Shown here in pieces: positions 17,653 to 25,161 of a DNA stretch of 64,000 bases. The notes beneath the pieces were generated by a model that ran no database searches, was not told the DNA's origin, and saw only the letters and a program-made list of their open reading frames with translations. The stretch is from Dankookia rubra. Lineage in GTDB: Bacteria > Pseudomonadota > Alphaproteobacteria > Acetobacterales > Acetobacteraceae. Made by a program: the position numbers and the translations under genes. The stretch's first letter is position 1. Each line of letters starts with the position of its first letter. The stretch is from assembly GCF_004355005.1 (NCBI RefSeq), contig NZ_SMSJ01000013.1, positions 1-64,000 of the forward strand, in the 5' to 3' direction.

Positions 17653-17865
17653 ATGCCGAACGCGAATGCGCCCAAGGACACCGGGAAGGGCACCGGCGAG
17701 TCCGGCTGGACCGAGCAGGAGAAAGGCCAGGACGCCTCCGGCCAGCCGGCCACGGCGACGGATGCAGGCGAGGCCGGCGACGCCAAGCCCAAGGGCCGCC
17801 CGAGCGACGACCGCGAGAAGACCGAGACGGCGGCGTCGGATACCGCGCGCGACGCCAAGCGCTGA
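17653..17865 (+). CDS. small hydrophilic, probably disordered stress protein
   Basis: 70 residues from ATG 17653, preceded by AAGGAGCGGGAT. Composition is extreme: almost entirely Ala, Gly, Asp, Glu, Lys, Thr and Pro, with no hydrophobic core (TEQEKGQDASGQPATATDAG). It should be an intrinsically disordered, soluble protein, resembling hydrophilins or small stress proteins in character, though no family is recognisable. The perfect EcfG promoter directly upstream is the best clue that it is made in the general stress response. It is divergent from the MscS channel gene. Confidence 0.7.
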   Translation: MPNANAPKDTGKGTGESGWTEQEKGQDASGQPATATDAGEAGDAKPKGRPSDDREKTETAASDTARDAKR

Positions 17866-18090
17866 AGGACCGAAGGCCGGGGGACGGCATTCTCCCCGCG
17901 CCCCTCATCCATTTCCTGGGCCCGCACCGGCCCCGCGGCAGGCGCCGGCTCAGGGGCGGAGGGAGCCAGGGAGGAAAGCGCGTCCCTCGACAACATTGCC
18001 GTGCCGCCCCACAAGGGTTCCGCCACGCGCAACCCCGCCCTGCGCATGCCGCCGTTGCGGCGCGGGCCCGGAGTCCGGCAGGTTTCCGCC

Positions 18091-18726
18091 ATGTACAACC
18101 CGCCTGCCTTCCGCGAAGACCGCCCGGACATCCTGCACGGCCTGATCCGTTCGGCCCGCCTGGCGCTGCTGGTCTCGAACGGCGCCGACGGCGTGCCGAA
18201 CGTGACCCACCTGCCGCTGGTGCTGCTGGAGGAGGAGGGCGTGCTGCTCGGGCACGTGGCCCGCGCCAACCCGCATTGGCAGGCGCTGCGCGCGGCCGGC
18301 CGGGCGCTGGCGGTCTTTCAGGGGGCGGAGGCCTATGTCTCGCCCAACTGGTATCCCTCGAAGGCCGAGCATCACCGCGTCGTGCCGACCTGGAACTACG
18401 AGGCGGTCCATGCCGAGGGCCCCATCGAGGTGATCGAGAACCCGGGCCGGCTGCATGCCATCGTCTCCATCCTGACGGACCGCAAGGAAGCGGCGCAGCC
18501 GCGGCCCTGGGCGGTGACGGACGCGCCGGAGCGCTTCGTTGCCGCGCAGTTGAAGGGGATCGTCGGCCTCTCGTTGAAGATCGAGCGGCTGGAGGGCAAG
18601 CGGAAGATGAGCCAGAACCGCGCCGAGCCGGACCGCGCCGGCGCCGAGTCGGGTCTGGCCGCGAGCGAGGACCCGCGCGACCGGGAAGCGGCGGCGGCGA
18701 TGCGGGCCATGGTGGCAGGCGGCTGA
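18091..18726 (+). CDS. FMN-binding negative transcriptional regulator, PaiB family
   Basis: 211 residues from ATG 18091. The N-terminus MYNPPAFREDRPDILHGLI and the later AYVSPNWYPSKAEHHRVVPT are diagnostic of the PaiB family, which has a split-barrel FMN-binding fold. PaiB of Bacillus is described as a negative regulator of degradative enzymes and sporulation; in Gram-negative bacteria the role is mostly untested and could be flavin-dependent rather than regulatory. The C-terminal 30 residues are charged and variable. The gene runs convergent with EamA, with only three bases between stops. Confidence 0.88.
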   Translation: MYNPPAFREDRPDILHGLIRSARLALLVSNGADGVPNVTHLPLVLLEEEGVLLGHVARANPHWQALRAAGRALAVFQGAEAYVSPNWYPSKAEHHRVVPTWNYEAVHAEGPIEVIENPGRLHAIVSILTDRKEAAQPRPWAVTDAPERFVAAQLKGIVGLSLKIERLEGKRKMSQNRAEPDRAGAESGLAASEDPRDREAAAAMRAMVAGG

Positions 18727-18729
18727 GTC

Positions 18730-19593
18730 CTACCGCCGCGCCCGGAACAGCAGCGCCAGCCCGGCCAACGTCACCGCCCCGCCGGCCAGGTCGCCCGGCG
18801 CCAGCCGCTCCCCCAGCAGCGCCCAGCCGAAGACGCCGGCCAGCGGCGGGGCCAGCAGTTGCAGCGCCGCGGCGGTTGCCGGCGGCAGCCGCTCAAGCAT
18901 GACGAAGTACAGCGCATAGCCGCCGATCCCGACCACAAGCACGCCATAGAGCAGCGACAGGACCAGTGTCGGGCTCGGCGCCGGCGGCAGCGCGGGCTCC
19001 GCCAGGCCGGCCAGCAGCAGCAGCGTCAGCGCGGCGACCGTGGTCTGCGCCGCATTGGCGGTCCAGGGGTCGATCCGCCGCCGCGCCGGGACGAAGGCGA
19101 GGATCCCCGCCGCTTGGCTGAGCGCCCCGCCGAGCGCGAGGCCGAGGCCCCAGACCTCCGCCGCGCCGACGCCGCCAAGGCCACGCCCGGCGCCGAGCAC
19201 CGCCACCCCGAGCCAGCCGAGCCCAAGTCCGGCCCAGGCCAGTGGCGGCACCCGCTGCCGCAGCACCGCCACCTCGCCGAGTGCGACGAAGAGCGGCGCG
19301 GTCGAGGAGAGCAGCGCGACAAGGCCGGAGGGCAGCACGGTCGAGGCCTTCCACGCCCCGGCGAGATAGAGCGCCGAGCCGAAGACCCCCATGGCCGCCA
19401 GCCGCCAGGCATCGGCGCGGCCGGGCCAGACAGCCCGGCGCCAGGCGGCCACCGCCAGCAGGATCGGCGCGACGCAGGCGAACCGTGCCGCCAGCCCCCA
19501 GAGCGCCGGCCATTCCGGCACCACGCCCTTGATCGCGGTGAAGGCCGAGGCCCAGATCGCGACGAAGAGCAGGCCGAGGCCGAGGCCCGCCAT
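18730..19593 (-). CDS. DMT superfamily transporter, EamA family
   Basis: 287-residue inner-membrane protein with ten predicted helices in two EamA repeats. The first begins GLGLLFVAIWASAFTAIKGV and the second near GLGLALGGALSQAAGILAFV. The conserved end-of-repeat segment APLFVALGEVAVLRQRVPPL is present, with its counterpart APPLAGVFGWALLGERL. Members export metabolites such as amino acids or take up small molecules; the cargo cannot be read from sequence. ATG 19593 lies 4 bases after the upstream small gene stop, so it probably ends the yggT-DUF167-folD operon. Confidence 0.88.
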   Translation of the reverse strand: MAGLGLGLLFVAIWASAFTAIKGVVPEWPALWGLAARFACVAPILLAVAAWRRAVWPGRADAWRLAAMGVFGSALYLAGAWKASTVLPSGLVALLSSTAPLFVALGEVAVLRQRVPPLAWAGLGLGWLGVAVLGAGRGLGGVGAAEVWGLGLALGGALSQAAGILAFVPARRRIDPWTANAAQTTVAALTLLLLAGLAEPALPPAPSPTLVLSLLYGVLVVGIGGYALYFVMLERLPPATAAALQLLAPPLAGVFGWALLGERLAPGDLAGGAVTLAGLALLFRARR

Positions 19594-19597
19594 TTGG

Positions 19598-19792
19598 TCA
19601 GTGCAGGCCGAGGGACTTTTGCGCCCGCCGCAGCGACCGGCTGAGCAGCAGCAGCGCCAGCGCCGGCAGCGCCACGCCGGAGATCCGCAGCCAATCCGGC
19701 GTAGTGAGCGCGGGCAGGTCCAGGCTGGCCAGCAGGATGGTGGCGAGCAGGGCGAGGATGCCGAGCACCCGCAGCAGGCGATAGAGCCGCAT
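19598..19792 (-). CDS. small two-helix membrane protein
   Basis: 64 residues, starting at ATG 19792, whose A is the last base of the folD stop (TGATG), a sign of translational coupling. It has two hydrophobic stretches (LRVLGILALLATILLASLDL and ISGVALPALALLLLSR) separated by a short polar loop, and a basic C-terminus (LRRAQKSLGLH). No family is recognisable. Its fixed position between folD and an EamA transporter suggests a real gene. Confidence 0.55.
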   Translation of the reverse strand: MRLYRLLRVLGILALLATILLASLDLPALTTPDWLRISGVALPALALLLLSRSLRRAQKSLGLH

Positions 19793-20640
19793 CAATGCGC
19801 CCCGCGGCGGGCCAGCGCCGCCTCAAGCGTATTCTCCAGCAGGCAGGCGATGGTCATCGGCCCGACCCCGCCGGGAACCGGGTTTATGGCCGCGGCGCGC
19901 TCCGCCGCCGCATCGAAGGCGACGTCGCCGACCAGCTTGCCGGCGCCATTGTGGTTGATGCCGACGTCGATGACCACGGCGCCCTCGCCGATCCACTCGC
20001 CGCGTACCATCTCGGCCCGGCCGACGGCGGCGACCAGGATCTCCGCCCGGCGGCATTCGGCGGGCAGGTCCCGCGTGCGGGAATGCGCGATGGTGACGGT
20101 GCAGTCGGCCGCCAGCAGCAGTTGCGCCATCGGCCGGCCGACGATCTGGCTGCGGCCGAGCACCACTGCCCGGGCGCCGGCAAGCCTTGCCCCGGCCTCC
20201 CGCAGCAGGTGCATGACGCCCTTCGGGGTGCAGGGGACGAGGCCCGGCTGCTGCGCCGCCAGCCGTCCTGCATTGACCGGGTGGAAGCCGTCCACGTCCT
20301 TGGCCGGGTCGATCGCGGCGATCACCATCTCCGGCCTGATCTGCGGCGGCAGGGGAAGCTGCACCAGGATGCCGTCCACCGCGGGGTCGATGTTCAGGTC
20401 CTCGACCAGCATCAGCAAGTCGGACTCCCTGGTATCGGCGGGCAGGTGGATAGTGGCGCTGTCGAAGCCGGCGGCCGCCGCGGCACGGTCCTTGTTGCGG
20501 ACATAGACGCCGCTGGCGGGGTCGTCGCCGACCCGGACCACCCGCAGCCCGGGGCGGAAGGGCAGGGCGGCGATGCGCGCGGCCAGCTGCCCACGCAGGC
20601 GTTCCGCCACCGCCTTGCCGTCGATGATCCGTGCCGTCAT
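19792..20640 (-). CDS. folD: bifunctional methylenetetrahydrofolate dehydrogenase/cyclohydrolase
   Basis: Interconverts 5,10-methylene-, methenyl- and 10-formyl-tetrahydrofolate, feeding purine and formyl-Met synthesis. 282 residues, cytoplasmic. Motifs are [18 protein letters not shown] with the catalytic Lys, [25 protein letters not shown], the NADP site [14 protein letters not shown] and [19 protein letters not shown] near the end. ATG 20640 overlaps the DUF167 stop (ATGA), and its own stop overlaps the next small gene, so these genes are translationally coupled. Confidence 0.96.
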   Translation of the reverse strand: MTARIIDGKAVAERLRGQLAARIAALPFRPGLRVVRVGDDPASGVYVRNKDRAAAAAGFDSATIHLPADTRESDLLMLVEDLNIDPAVDGILVQLPLPPQIRPEMVIAAIDPAKDVDGFHPVNAGRLAAQQPGLVPCTPKGVMHLLREAGARLAGARAVVLGRSQIVGRPMAQLLLAADCTVTIAHSRTRDLPAECRRAEILVAAVGRAEMVRGEWIGEGAVVIDVGINHNGAGKLVGDVAFDAAAERAAAINPVPGGVGPMTIACLLENTLEAALARRGAH

Positions 20641-20942
20641 GCCAATGCCTCGAGTCGGGACGCCAGCATCTCGGGATTGCCGGCGACAAAAACCAGCTTT
20701 TCCCGTGTCGCGAGCCCTTGTGCAACCTCCGCGGCAGAGGACGGCATGTCGAGCGCGCGGGCCAGGGCGGCGCAGACCGCCCGGTTGGCGCGGCCATCCT
20801 CCGGCGGCTCGGCCACCGCCAGCTTCAGCCGCGGCCCGTCCACCCCGGGGACGAGGCCCTGCAGCCCGGCCCGCCGCGCCCGCGGCTGCACCTTCACCCG
20901 GACGCTGACCCCGCCCGGCGCGGCCTGCCACCAATGGCTCAC
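20637..20942 (-). CDS. DUF167 (YggU) family protein
   Basis: 101 residues from GTG 20942. Family signature: [15 protein letters not shown] at the start and [20 protein letters not shown] in the middle, matching the small alpha/beta DUF167 fold. Function is unknown; the gene is usually found beside yggT in proteobacteria, as here. The stop overlaps folD by four bases. Between it and yggT lies the 25-bp tandem duplication. Confidence 0.88.
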   Translation of the reverse strand: MSHWWQAAPGGVSVRVKVQPRARRAGLQGLVPGVDGPRLKLAVAEPPEDGRANRAVCAALARALDMPSSAAEVAQGLATREKLVFVAGNPEMLASRLEALA

Positions 20943-20962
20943 GGCGCCGCCCCGTCCCGCAT

Positions 20963-21012
20963 TCAGAAGTACATGCCGCTCCGCAGCTCAGAAATACATG
21001 CCGCTCCGCAGC
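20963..21012. repeat. 25-bp tandem duplication covering the yggT 3' end
   Basis: Bases 20963-20987 and 20988-21012 are identical except for one (TCAGAAGTACATG versus TCAGAAATACATG). The right-hand copy encodes the last codons and stop of yggT; the left-hand copy repeats them after the stop, in frame, ending in a second stop. It is a recent-looking slippage event in the yggT-DUF167 gap and does not change the protein. Confidence 0.9.
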
Positions 21013-21299
21013 AGGGCATTCGCGGTGGCGCCCAGCAGCATCTTGCCGGCGGTGATCAGCAGCAGCACGGCCAGCGGCGCCAGGTCGACCGGGCCGAAAT
21101 TCGGCAGCACGCGGCGCACCCGGCTGAACAGCGGCTCGGTCACCCGGTAGAGGAAGTCGGCGATGGTCCAGACCACCCGGTTGCGGGTGTCGAGCACCCC
21201 GAACTGGATCAGCATCTGAACGACAACCGCCAGCAGCACCGCCCACCACAACAGGTCGAGCACCGCGCTCGCCAGATAGAACACCACATCAAGGAACAT
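20988..21299 (-). CDS. YggT family membrane protein
   Basis: 103-residue inner-membrane protein from ATG 21299. The sequence contains the family pattern: hydrophobic [20 protein letters not shown], then [20 protein letters not shown] and a second hydrophobic stretch [17 protein letters not shown]. YggT proteins have been linked to osmotic tolerance and to cell-envelope or division-site functions in various bacteria; the exact role is unsettled. It heads the yggT-DUF167-folD operon and lies back to back with the tRNA gene. Confidence 0.88.
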   Translation of the reverse strand: MFLDVVFYLASAVLDLLWWAVLLAVVVQMLIQFGVLDTRNRVVWTIADFLYRVTEPLFSRVRRVLPNFGPVDLAPLAVLLLITAGKMLLGATANALLRSGMYF

Positions 21300-21513
21300 C
21301 AGCCGGTCCCGCCAGAAACGCCGGCGCAACCTAGTGACGCCACCCCGCCGCGACAAGCGCGGGGGGCTAAGCGTCCCGCCGCGGGACCGGCGGGCCGCCC
21401 GGCCCGCAGCGCCGCCGCACGGCGGCAAGAAAGCCGGCCGCGGCGCTTGACCTGCCCCATCGGCTGGGGCATATCGCCGCTCCTCGCGGCACCCAACGCC
21501 GCGGCGGTGGTAC

Positions 21514-21589
21514 GGGGCTGTAGCTCAGTTGGGAGAGCGCGTCGTTCGCAATGACGAGGCCAGCGGTTCGATCCCGCTCAGCTCCACCA
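21514..21589 (+). tRNA. tRNA-Ala (anticodon CGC)
   Basis: 76 bases including the encoded CCA. The acceptor GGGGCTG pairs with CAGCTCC. The D arm is GCTC/GAGC, the anticodon stem CGTCG/TGACG encloses the loop TTCGCAA with anticodon CGC (21547-21549) reading GCG codons, and the T loop is GGTTCGATC. No integrase or attachment-site repeat is visible beside it. Confidence 0.96.
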
Positions 21590-21830
21590 TCTACCCTCCC
21601 GTTTACCTCCATACCGAGCACCTCTCCGCGACCTTGCCGGCGCAGCTGATGCAGGCCCATGGCCACTGGCCCGGCATTTCTGTCGCGCAGGTCCGGGCCG
21701 GCCTGACACGCTTGCGGCAGCAAGCCTGTCGCCCTTGTGTAGCAGGCTCATCGATCGTGCGTCGCGGCACAGAACCCCGCCCCGGGTCCGGCGTAGGGTG
21801 CGGACATCGATCAAGGCTGGTGGTGCGCAG

Positions 21831-22982
21831 ATGTTTGCCGCCGATGATCGCCTCGATATCCTGATCGACCGCTTCTACGATGCGGCCGTCGGGGTCTGCG
21901 GCTGGGACGCCGTGTTGCGCGAACTCACCAAGACCTTCCGTGCCGCCTTCGCCGCCCTCGGCATCGTCGGCCCGCAGACCCCCGGCCGTATCCTGCATAC
22001 CGGCCTCGACCCGGTCCTGGTGGAACGCTACCTGCTGCGCCATGCCGGGCGGAACGAGCTCGCCCAGCGCACCGAGCACCTGCCGGCTGGGGCGGTGATC
22101 ACCGATACCGGCCTCATGCCGAAGGACGAGTTCCGCCGGACCCGCTTCTACCAGGACTGCCTCCGGCCGCTCGGGCTCGACAGCCTGATGAACCTTCGCG
22201 CCGCGCGGCATGCGAACGGGCTGGCGGCCAATCTCTGCCTGTTCCGCACCGCGGAGCAGGGCGAGTTCGGTGGCGCGGAGGTCGCTGCCTATGAACGTTT
22301 GGCGCCGCATCTCTGCCGCGCCGTCGCGCTGCACCTGCGGGTTGCGGAAGCCGAGGGCGAGCGGCGCGCGCTGGTCGGTACGCTGGAAACCCTGCCGCGC
22401 GCCGCGTTGCTGGTCGACGGCGCGATGCGCGTGCTGCGGACCAACCAGGCCGGCGCCGGCCTGCTGGCCGCCCGCGACGGGCTGCAATCCGACCGCGCCG
22501 AAGGCGGCGTGCTGCGCGCCCGGCAGGTGGAGGAGACCGCGGCGCTGCGCCGCATGGTGGCCGCGGCGGTCGCCAGCTCCGGCCCGGCCGCGGCCCAAGG
22601 AAGCGAGGGCGCCGAGCACCTCTGCCTCTCGCGGCCGCCGCCGGCGCGGCCGCCGCTGATCGTCGCGGTGCTGTCGCTCGGCGCCGCCGGCGCCTCCTCG
22701 ATGGGGCTGCCGCCCGAGGCCGCGGCGCTGCTGCTGGTGACCGACCCGGCGCAGCGGCCCGATCCGCCTCCGCTGTCCCTGCTGCGCGAGGCCTTCGGCC
22801 TGACCCGGGCGGAGGCGGAGGTGGCGGCGCGGGCCGGACAGGGCGAGGAGGTGACGCGGATCGCCGAGGCGCTCGGCATCACCCCGGGCACCACGCGGCT
22901 GCACCTGCACCGGGTCTTCGAGAAGACCGGTGTGCACCGGCAGGCGGAGCTCGCCCTGGTCCTCGCCCGGTTGCACCGCTGA
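21831..22982 (+). CDS. LuxR-type helix-turn-helix transcriptional regulator
   Basis: 383 residues from ATG 21831. The C-terminal 65 residues form a LuxR/GerE DNA-binding domain: LTRAEAEVAARAGQGEEVT, then IAEALGITPGTTRLHLHRVF as the helix-turn-helix and KTGVHRQAEL after it. The N-terminal 300 residues are a sensor region, possibly PAS-like around ALLVDGAMRVLRTNQAGAGL. The signal is unknown and there is no LuxI-type synthase in the window, so a quorum role is not supported. It reads toward the small secreted repeat protein gene, a possible target. Confidence 0.82.
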   Translation: MFAADDRLDILIDRFYDAAVGVCGWDAVLRELTKTFRAAFAALGIVGPQTPGRILHTGLDPVLVERYLLRHAGRNELAQRTEHLPAGAVITDTGLMPKDEFRRTRFYQDCLRPLGLDSLMNLRAARHANGLAANLCLFRTAEQGEFGGAEVAAYERLAPHLCRAVALHLRVAEAEGERRALVGTLETLPRAALLVDGAMRVLRTNQAGAGLLAARDGLQSDRAEGGVLRARQVEETAALRRMVAAAVASSGPAAAQGSEGAEHLCLSRPPPARPPLIVAVLSLGAAGASSMGLPPEAAALLLVTDPAQRPDPPPLSLLREAFGLTRAEAEVAARAGQGEEVTRIAEALGITPGTTRLHLHRVFEKTGVHRQAELALVLARLHR

Positions 22983-23194
22983 GGCCGGGCCGCGGAAATA
23001 TTTTTTTCGGCATATATCATTCATGCGACGCGGCCGCCCCATCGGCCGCCTAGCTTCCCCTCACCGGCGCATTGGACCGGTTGCCAGGGCCTTCCCCCGA
23101 GGACATCCCCCGCGGAGGCAGCGCCAGGGCCAGGGACGATTAAGACCAGACCTTACAGCCAGACCATTCCAGAACAATCTCGTGGGAGGACACC

Positions 23195-23578
23195 ATGGCC
23201 CGCAGCACGACATTTGCATCCTTCGCGTTCCTCGCCGGTCTCGCGGCGGCCCCGGCGCTGGCCCAGGCACCAGCCGACCTCGCCTACCGCCCCGCCCAGG
23301 GTGTCAACATGCTGGGCGGCAACGTGGCGGGTGGCGGCGTCGCCACCATCAGCGGCGGCGGCGACGACGGGCTGATCACCTACAGCCGCGGCGGCGCGGG
23401 TGGCGGTGCCAGCTTCGACCGGCCCGGCCGGGTCGCCACCTTCGCCGGCAACGACGGCGACGGTCCGGCCTGGACCTATGCCGCCCCGGCCGAGGCGAGT
23501 CCCGGCCGCCAGGCCTGGATCATGGGCGGCGGCGACGACCGGACGGTGGTCTACGCCAACCCGTCGGGCCGGCGCTGA
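23195..23578 (+). CDS. small secreted Gly-rich repeat protein
   Basis: 127 residues from ATG 23195 with GGGAGGA upstream. The signal peptide is STTFASFAFLAGLAAAPALAQ. The mature part contains three similar units of about 18-20 residues ending in Tyr: VATISGGGDDGLITY, VATFAGNDGDGPAWTY and QAWIMGGGDDRTVVYANPS. I do not recognise a family. The protein at 48345-48683 has the same architecture, so they form a small secreted family. The repeats suggest beta-strand-turn units; the Gly-Asp turns could bind metal, which is speculation. It follows the LuxR regulator by about 210 bases. Confidence 0.75.
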   Translation: MARSTTFASFAFLAGLAAAPALAQAPADLAYRPAQGVNMLGGNVAGGGVATISGGGDDGLITYSRGGAGGGASFDRPGRVATFAGNDGDGPAWTYAAPAEASPGRQAWIMGGGDDRTVVYANPSGRR

Positions 23579-23594
23579 GCAGCAGCGCGGCAGA

Positions 23595-24974
23595 TCACGG
23601 CGGCGGGCCTTCCGGCCCGCCGCCGGAACGGTCGGCGGCCGCGCGGGCGTCGGGCGAGGTCAGCAGCGTCAGCCGCAACCGCGCCGGATGGCCGGCGACG
23701 AGGTTGAGCGCCCCGGCCGCGGTGAGAACCTCGGTGCAGCCGTGCCGGGTGGTGCAGAGCCGGTCGCCCTCCACCCGCCAGCGCCATTGCGCCAGCGGCC
23801 GGGCTTCCCGTCCGAGGGCCAGGTAGGTCAGCGTGCCGTCGGCTGCCCAGGTCGAGAGGACATTCAGCGTCGGCTCCCATTCCAGGCCGCGCAGGGTGCG
23901 CCCGGCCAGTGCGGCGCGGATCTCCGCCCCATGCAGGCGGCGTCCCTGCGGCACCAGCAGCGGCGCGTCCGCCTCGAGCGCGTGCATCACCTGGTCGGGC
24001 GGCATGCCGACGGCGCAGGCCCGCGCCACCTCGAAGCCGCGGCTGATCGTGAGGTGGCGAGACGCCGCGGCGCCCCGGCCGAGATCCGGCCGGTCCTGGC
24101 CGGCGACCTCCGCGGCATGGACATGCAACCCGGTCCGCTGGGCCGCCGCAACCCAGGCGGTCCAGGCAGTGGCCGGCACCATCCGGTCCCGCCGGTCGCC
24201 GATGACGTAGATCTCGGCACCCGGCCGGATCTCGCCGATGCTGTCCAGCGGATCCGCAAGCTCGCCCGCCCGCATGGTGTAGCCTTCGGGCAGCGAGCCG
24301 TCCGGCCGCCGGTAATAGGCCTCGAGGTCGAGCGGCGCCGAGCCGATCACCGCGCAGGCGACGTCGCCGCGCCGCGCCAGCAGGTTGGCGACCACCGCCC
24401 CGCCGGAGGAGAAGCCGAGCAGCACCAGCTCCTCGATGCCGAAGCGGCGGCGCAGCGCGGTCAGTCCGGCATCGACCAGCGCGACCTCGGCCGTGGTGTG
24501 GCGGTCGCGCGCATGCTCGCCGGAGGAGCCCCGCATGCCCGGGCGGCCGAGCACCAGCACCGGCATGGCGCCGAGCGCGGCGCTGCGCGCCCGCGCCGAG
24601 GCGTGGCGCGCCGCGTCCGAGAGCTCGTAGGCCTCGCTCACCGTCTCGATCTCCGGTTGCCCGCCGGCCGTCCGGTAGGCGGCGCCGCCGGGGTCGCCGG
24701 GGATATAGACGATCGCCCGCCGCGCCGGCCGGGCCAGCCTGCCGGAGACGCGCAGGCATTCCGCCCGGCCCTCGGCGCGCACCCAGAGCCCGTCCGGCAG
24801 CGCCGTGCAGGCCGCCTCGGAGGCGGTGGCGCCCGAGATCAGCCCTTCCCGCGTCGCGGTATCGGCGGAGAAGCCGGGGGTGGGCGCCGCCGGCGCGACC
24901 GGCGCGGCACAGCCGCCGAGCCCGGTCAGCAGGAGCACGGCCGCGCGCCGCGCAAGGCGCCGGTGCTTCTGCAT
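23595..24974 (-). CDS. lipoprotein with alpha/beta hydrolase fold
   Basis: 459 residues from ATG 24974, which gives a lipoprotein signal (RRAAVLLLTGLGGCAAP, lipid-carrying Cys after LGG). The frame continues upstream through a repetitive MPRHP-type stretch, so the start is uncertain. The hydrolase nucleophile elbow is LVLLGFSSGGAVVANLLA; YIPGDPGGAAYRT could form the oxyanion region and GDRRDRMVPATAW the acid loop. An extra C-terminal part of about 140 residues contains two Cys in a pair-like spacing (LCTTRHGC). The substrate is unknown. Confidence 0.7.
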   Translation of the reverse strand: MQKHRRLARRAAVLLLTGLGGCAAPVAPAAPTPGFSADTATREGLISGATASEAACTALPDGLWVRAEGRAECLRVSGRLARPARRAIVYIPGDPGGAAYRTAGGQPEIETVSEAYELSDAARHASARARSAALGAMPVLVLGRPGMRGSSGEHARDRHTTAEVALVDAGLTALRRRFGIEELVLLGFSSGGAVVANLLARRGDVACAVIGSAPLDLEAYYRRPDGSLPEGYTMRAGELADPLDSIGEIRPGAEIYVIGDRRDRMVPATAWTAWVAAAQRTGLHVHAAEVAGQDRPDLGRGAAASRHLTISRGFEVARACAVGMPPDQVMHALEADAPLLVPQGRRLHGAEIRAALAGRTLRGLEWEPTLNVLSTWAADGTLTYLALGREARPLAQWRWRVEGDRLCTTRHGCTEVLTAAGALNLVAGHPARLRLTLLTSPDARAAADRSGGGPEGPPP

Positions 24975-25161
24975 GGCGTGTCGCGGCATCGGGTGTCGGG
25001 GCGGCGGGTGTCTCGGCATGGGGTGCCGTGGCCTGGGGCGACGGGGCGGCGATTGATGCGGCGGCATAGTCGCCCGAATCCGCGCCGCCGGAACGCAATC
25101 CGGCGTCATCGGCCGAGGCTGGCCCGCCGGGGCCGCCCGCTCGTCCGCTACCGCGCCGCCA

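Noticed and set aside
19795..21150. Long rightward open frame opposite folD and DUF167
   Set aside because: folD, DUF167 and YggT on the other strand are unmistakable; the rightward translation has no recognisable features.
21514..21830. Genomic island at the tRNA-Ala gene
   Set aside because: No integrase, no direct repeat of the tRNA 3' end and no change in base composition were seen.
21831..22982. Quorum-sensing LuxR receptor
   Set aside because: Only the DNA-binding domain is LuxR-like; there is no recognisable acyl-homoserine lactone domain and no LuxI gene.
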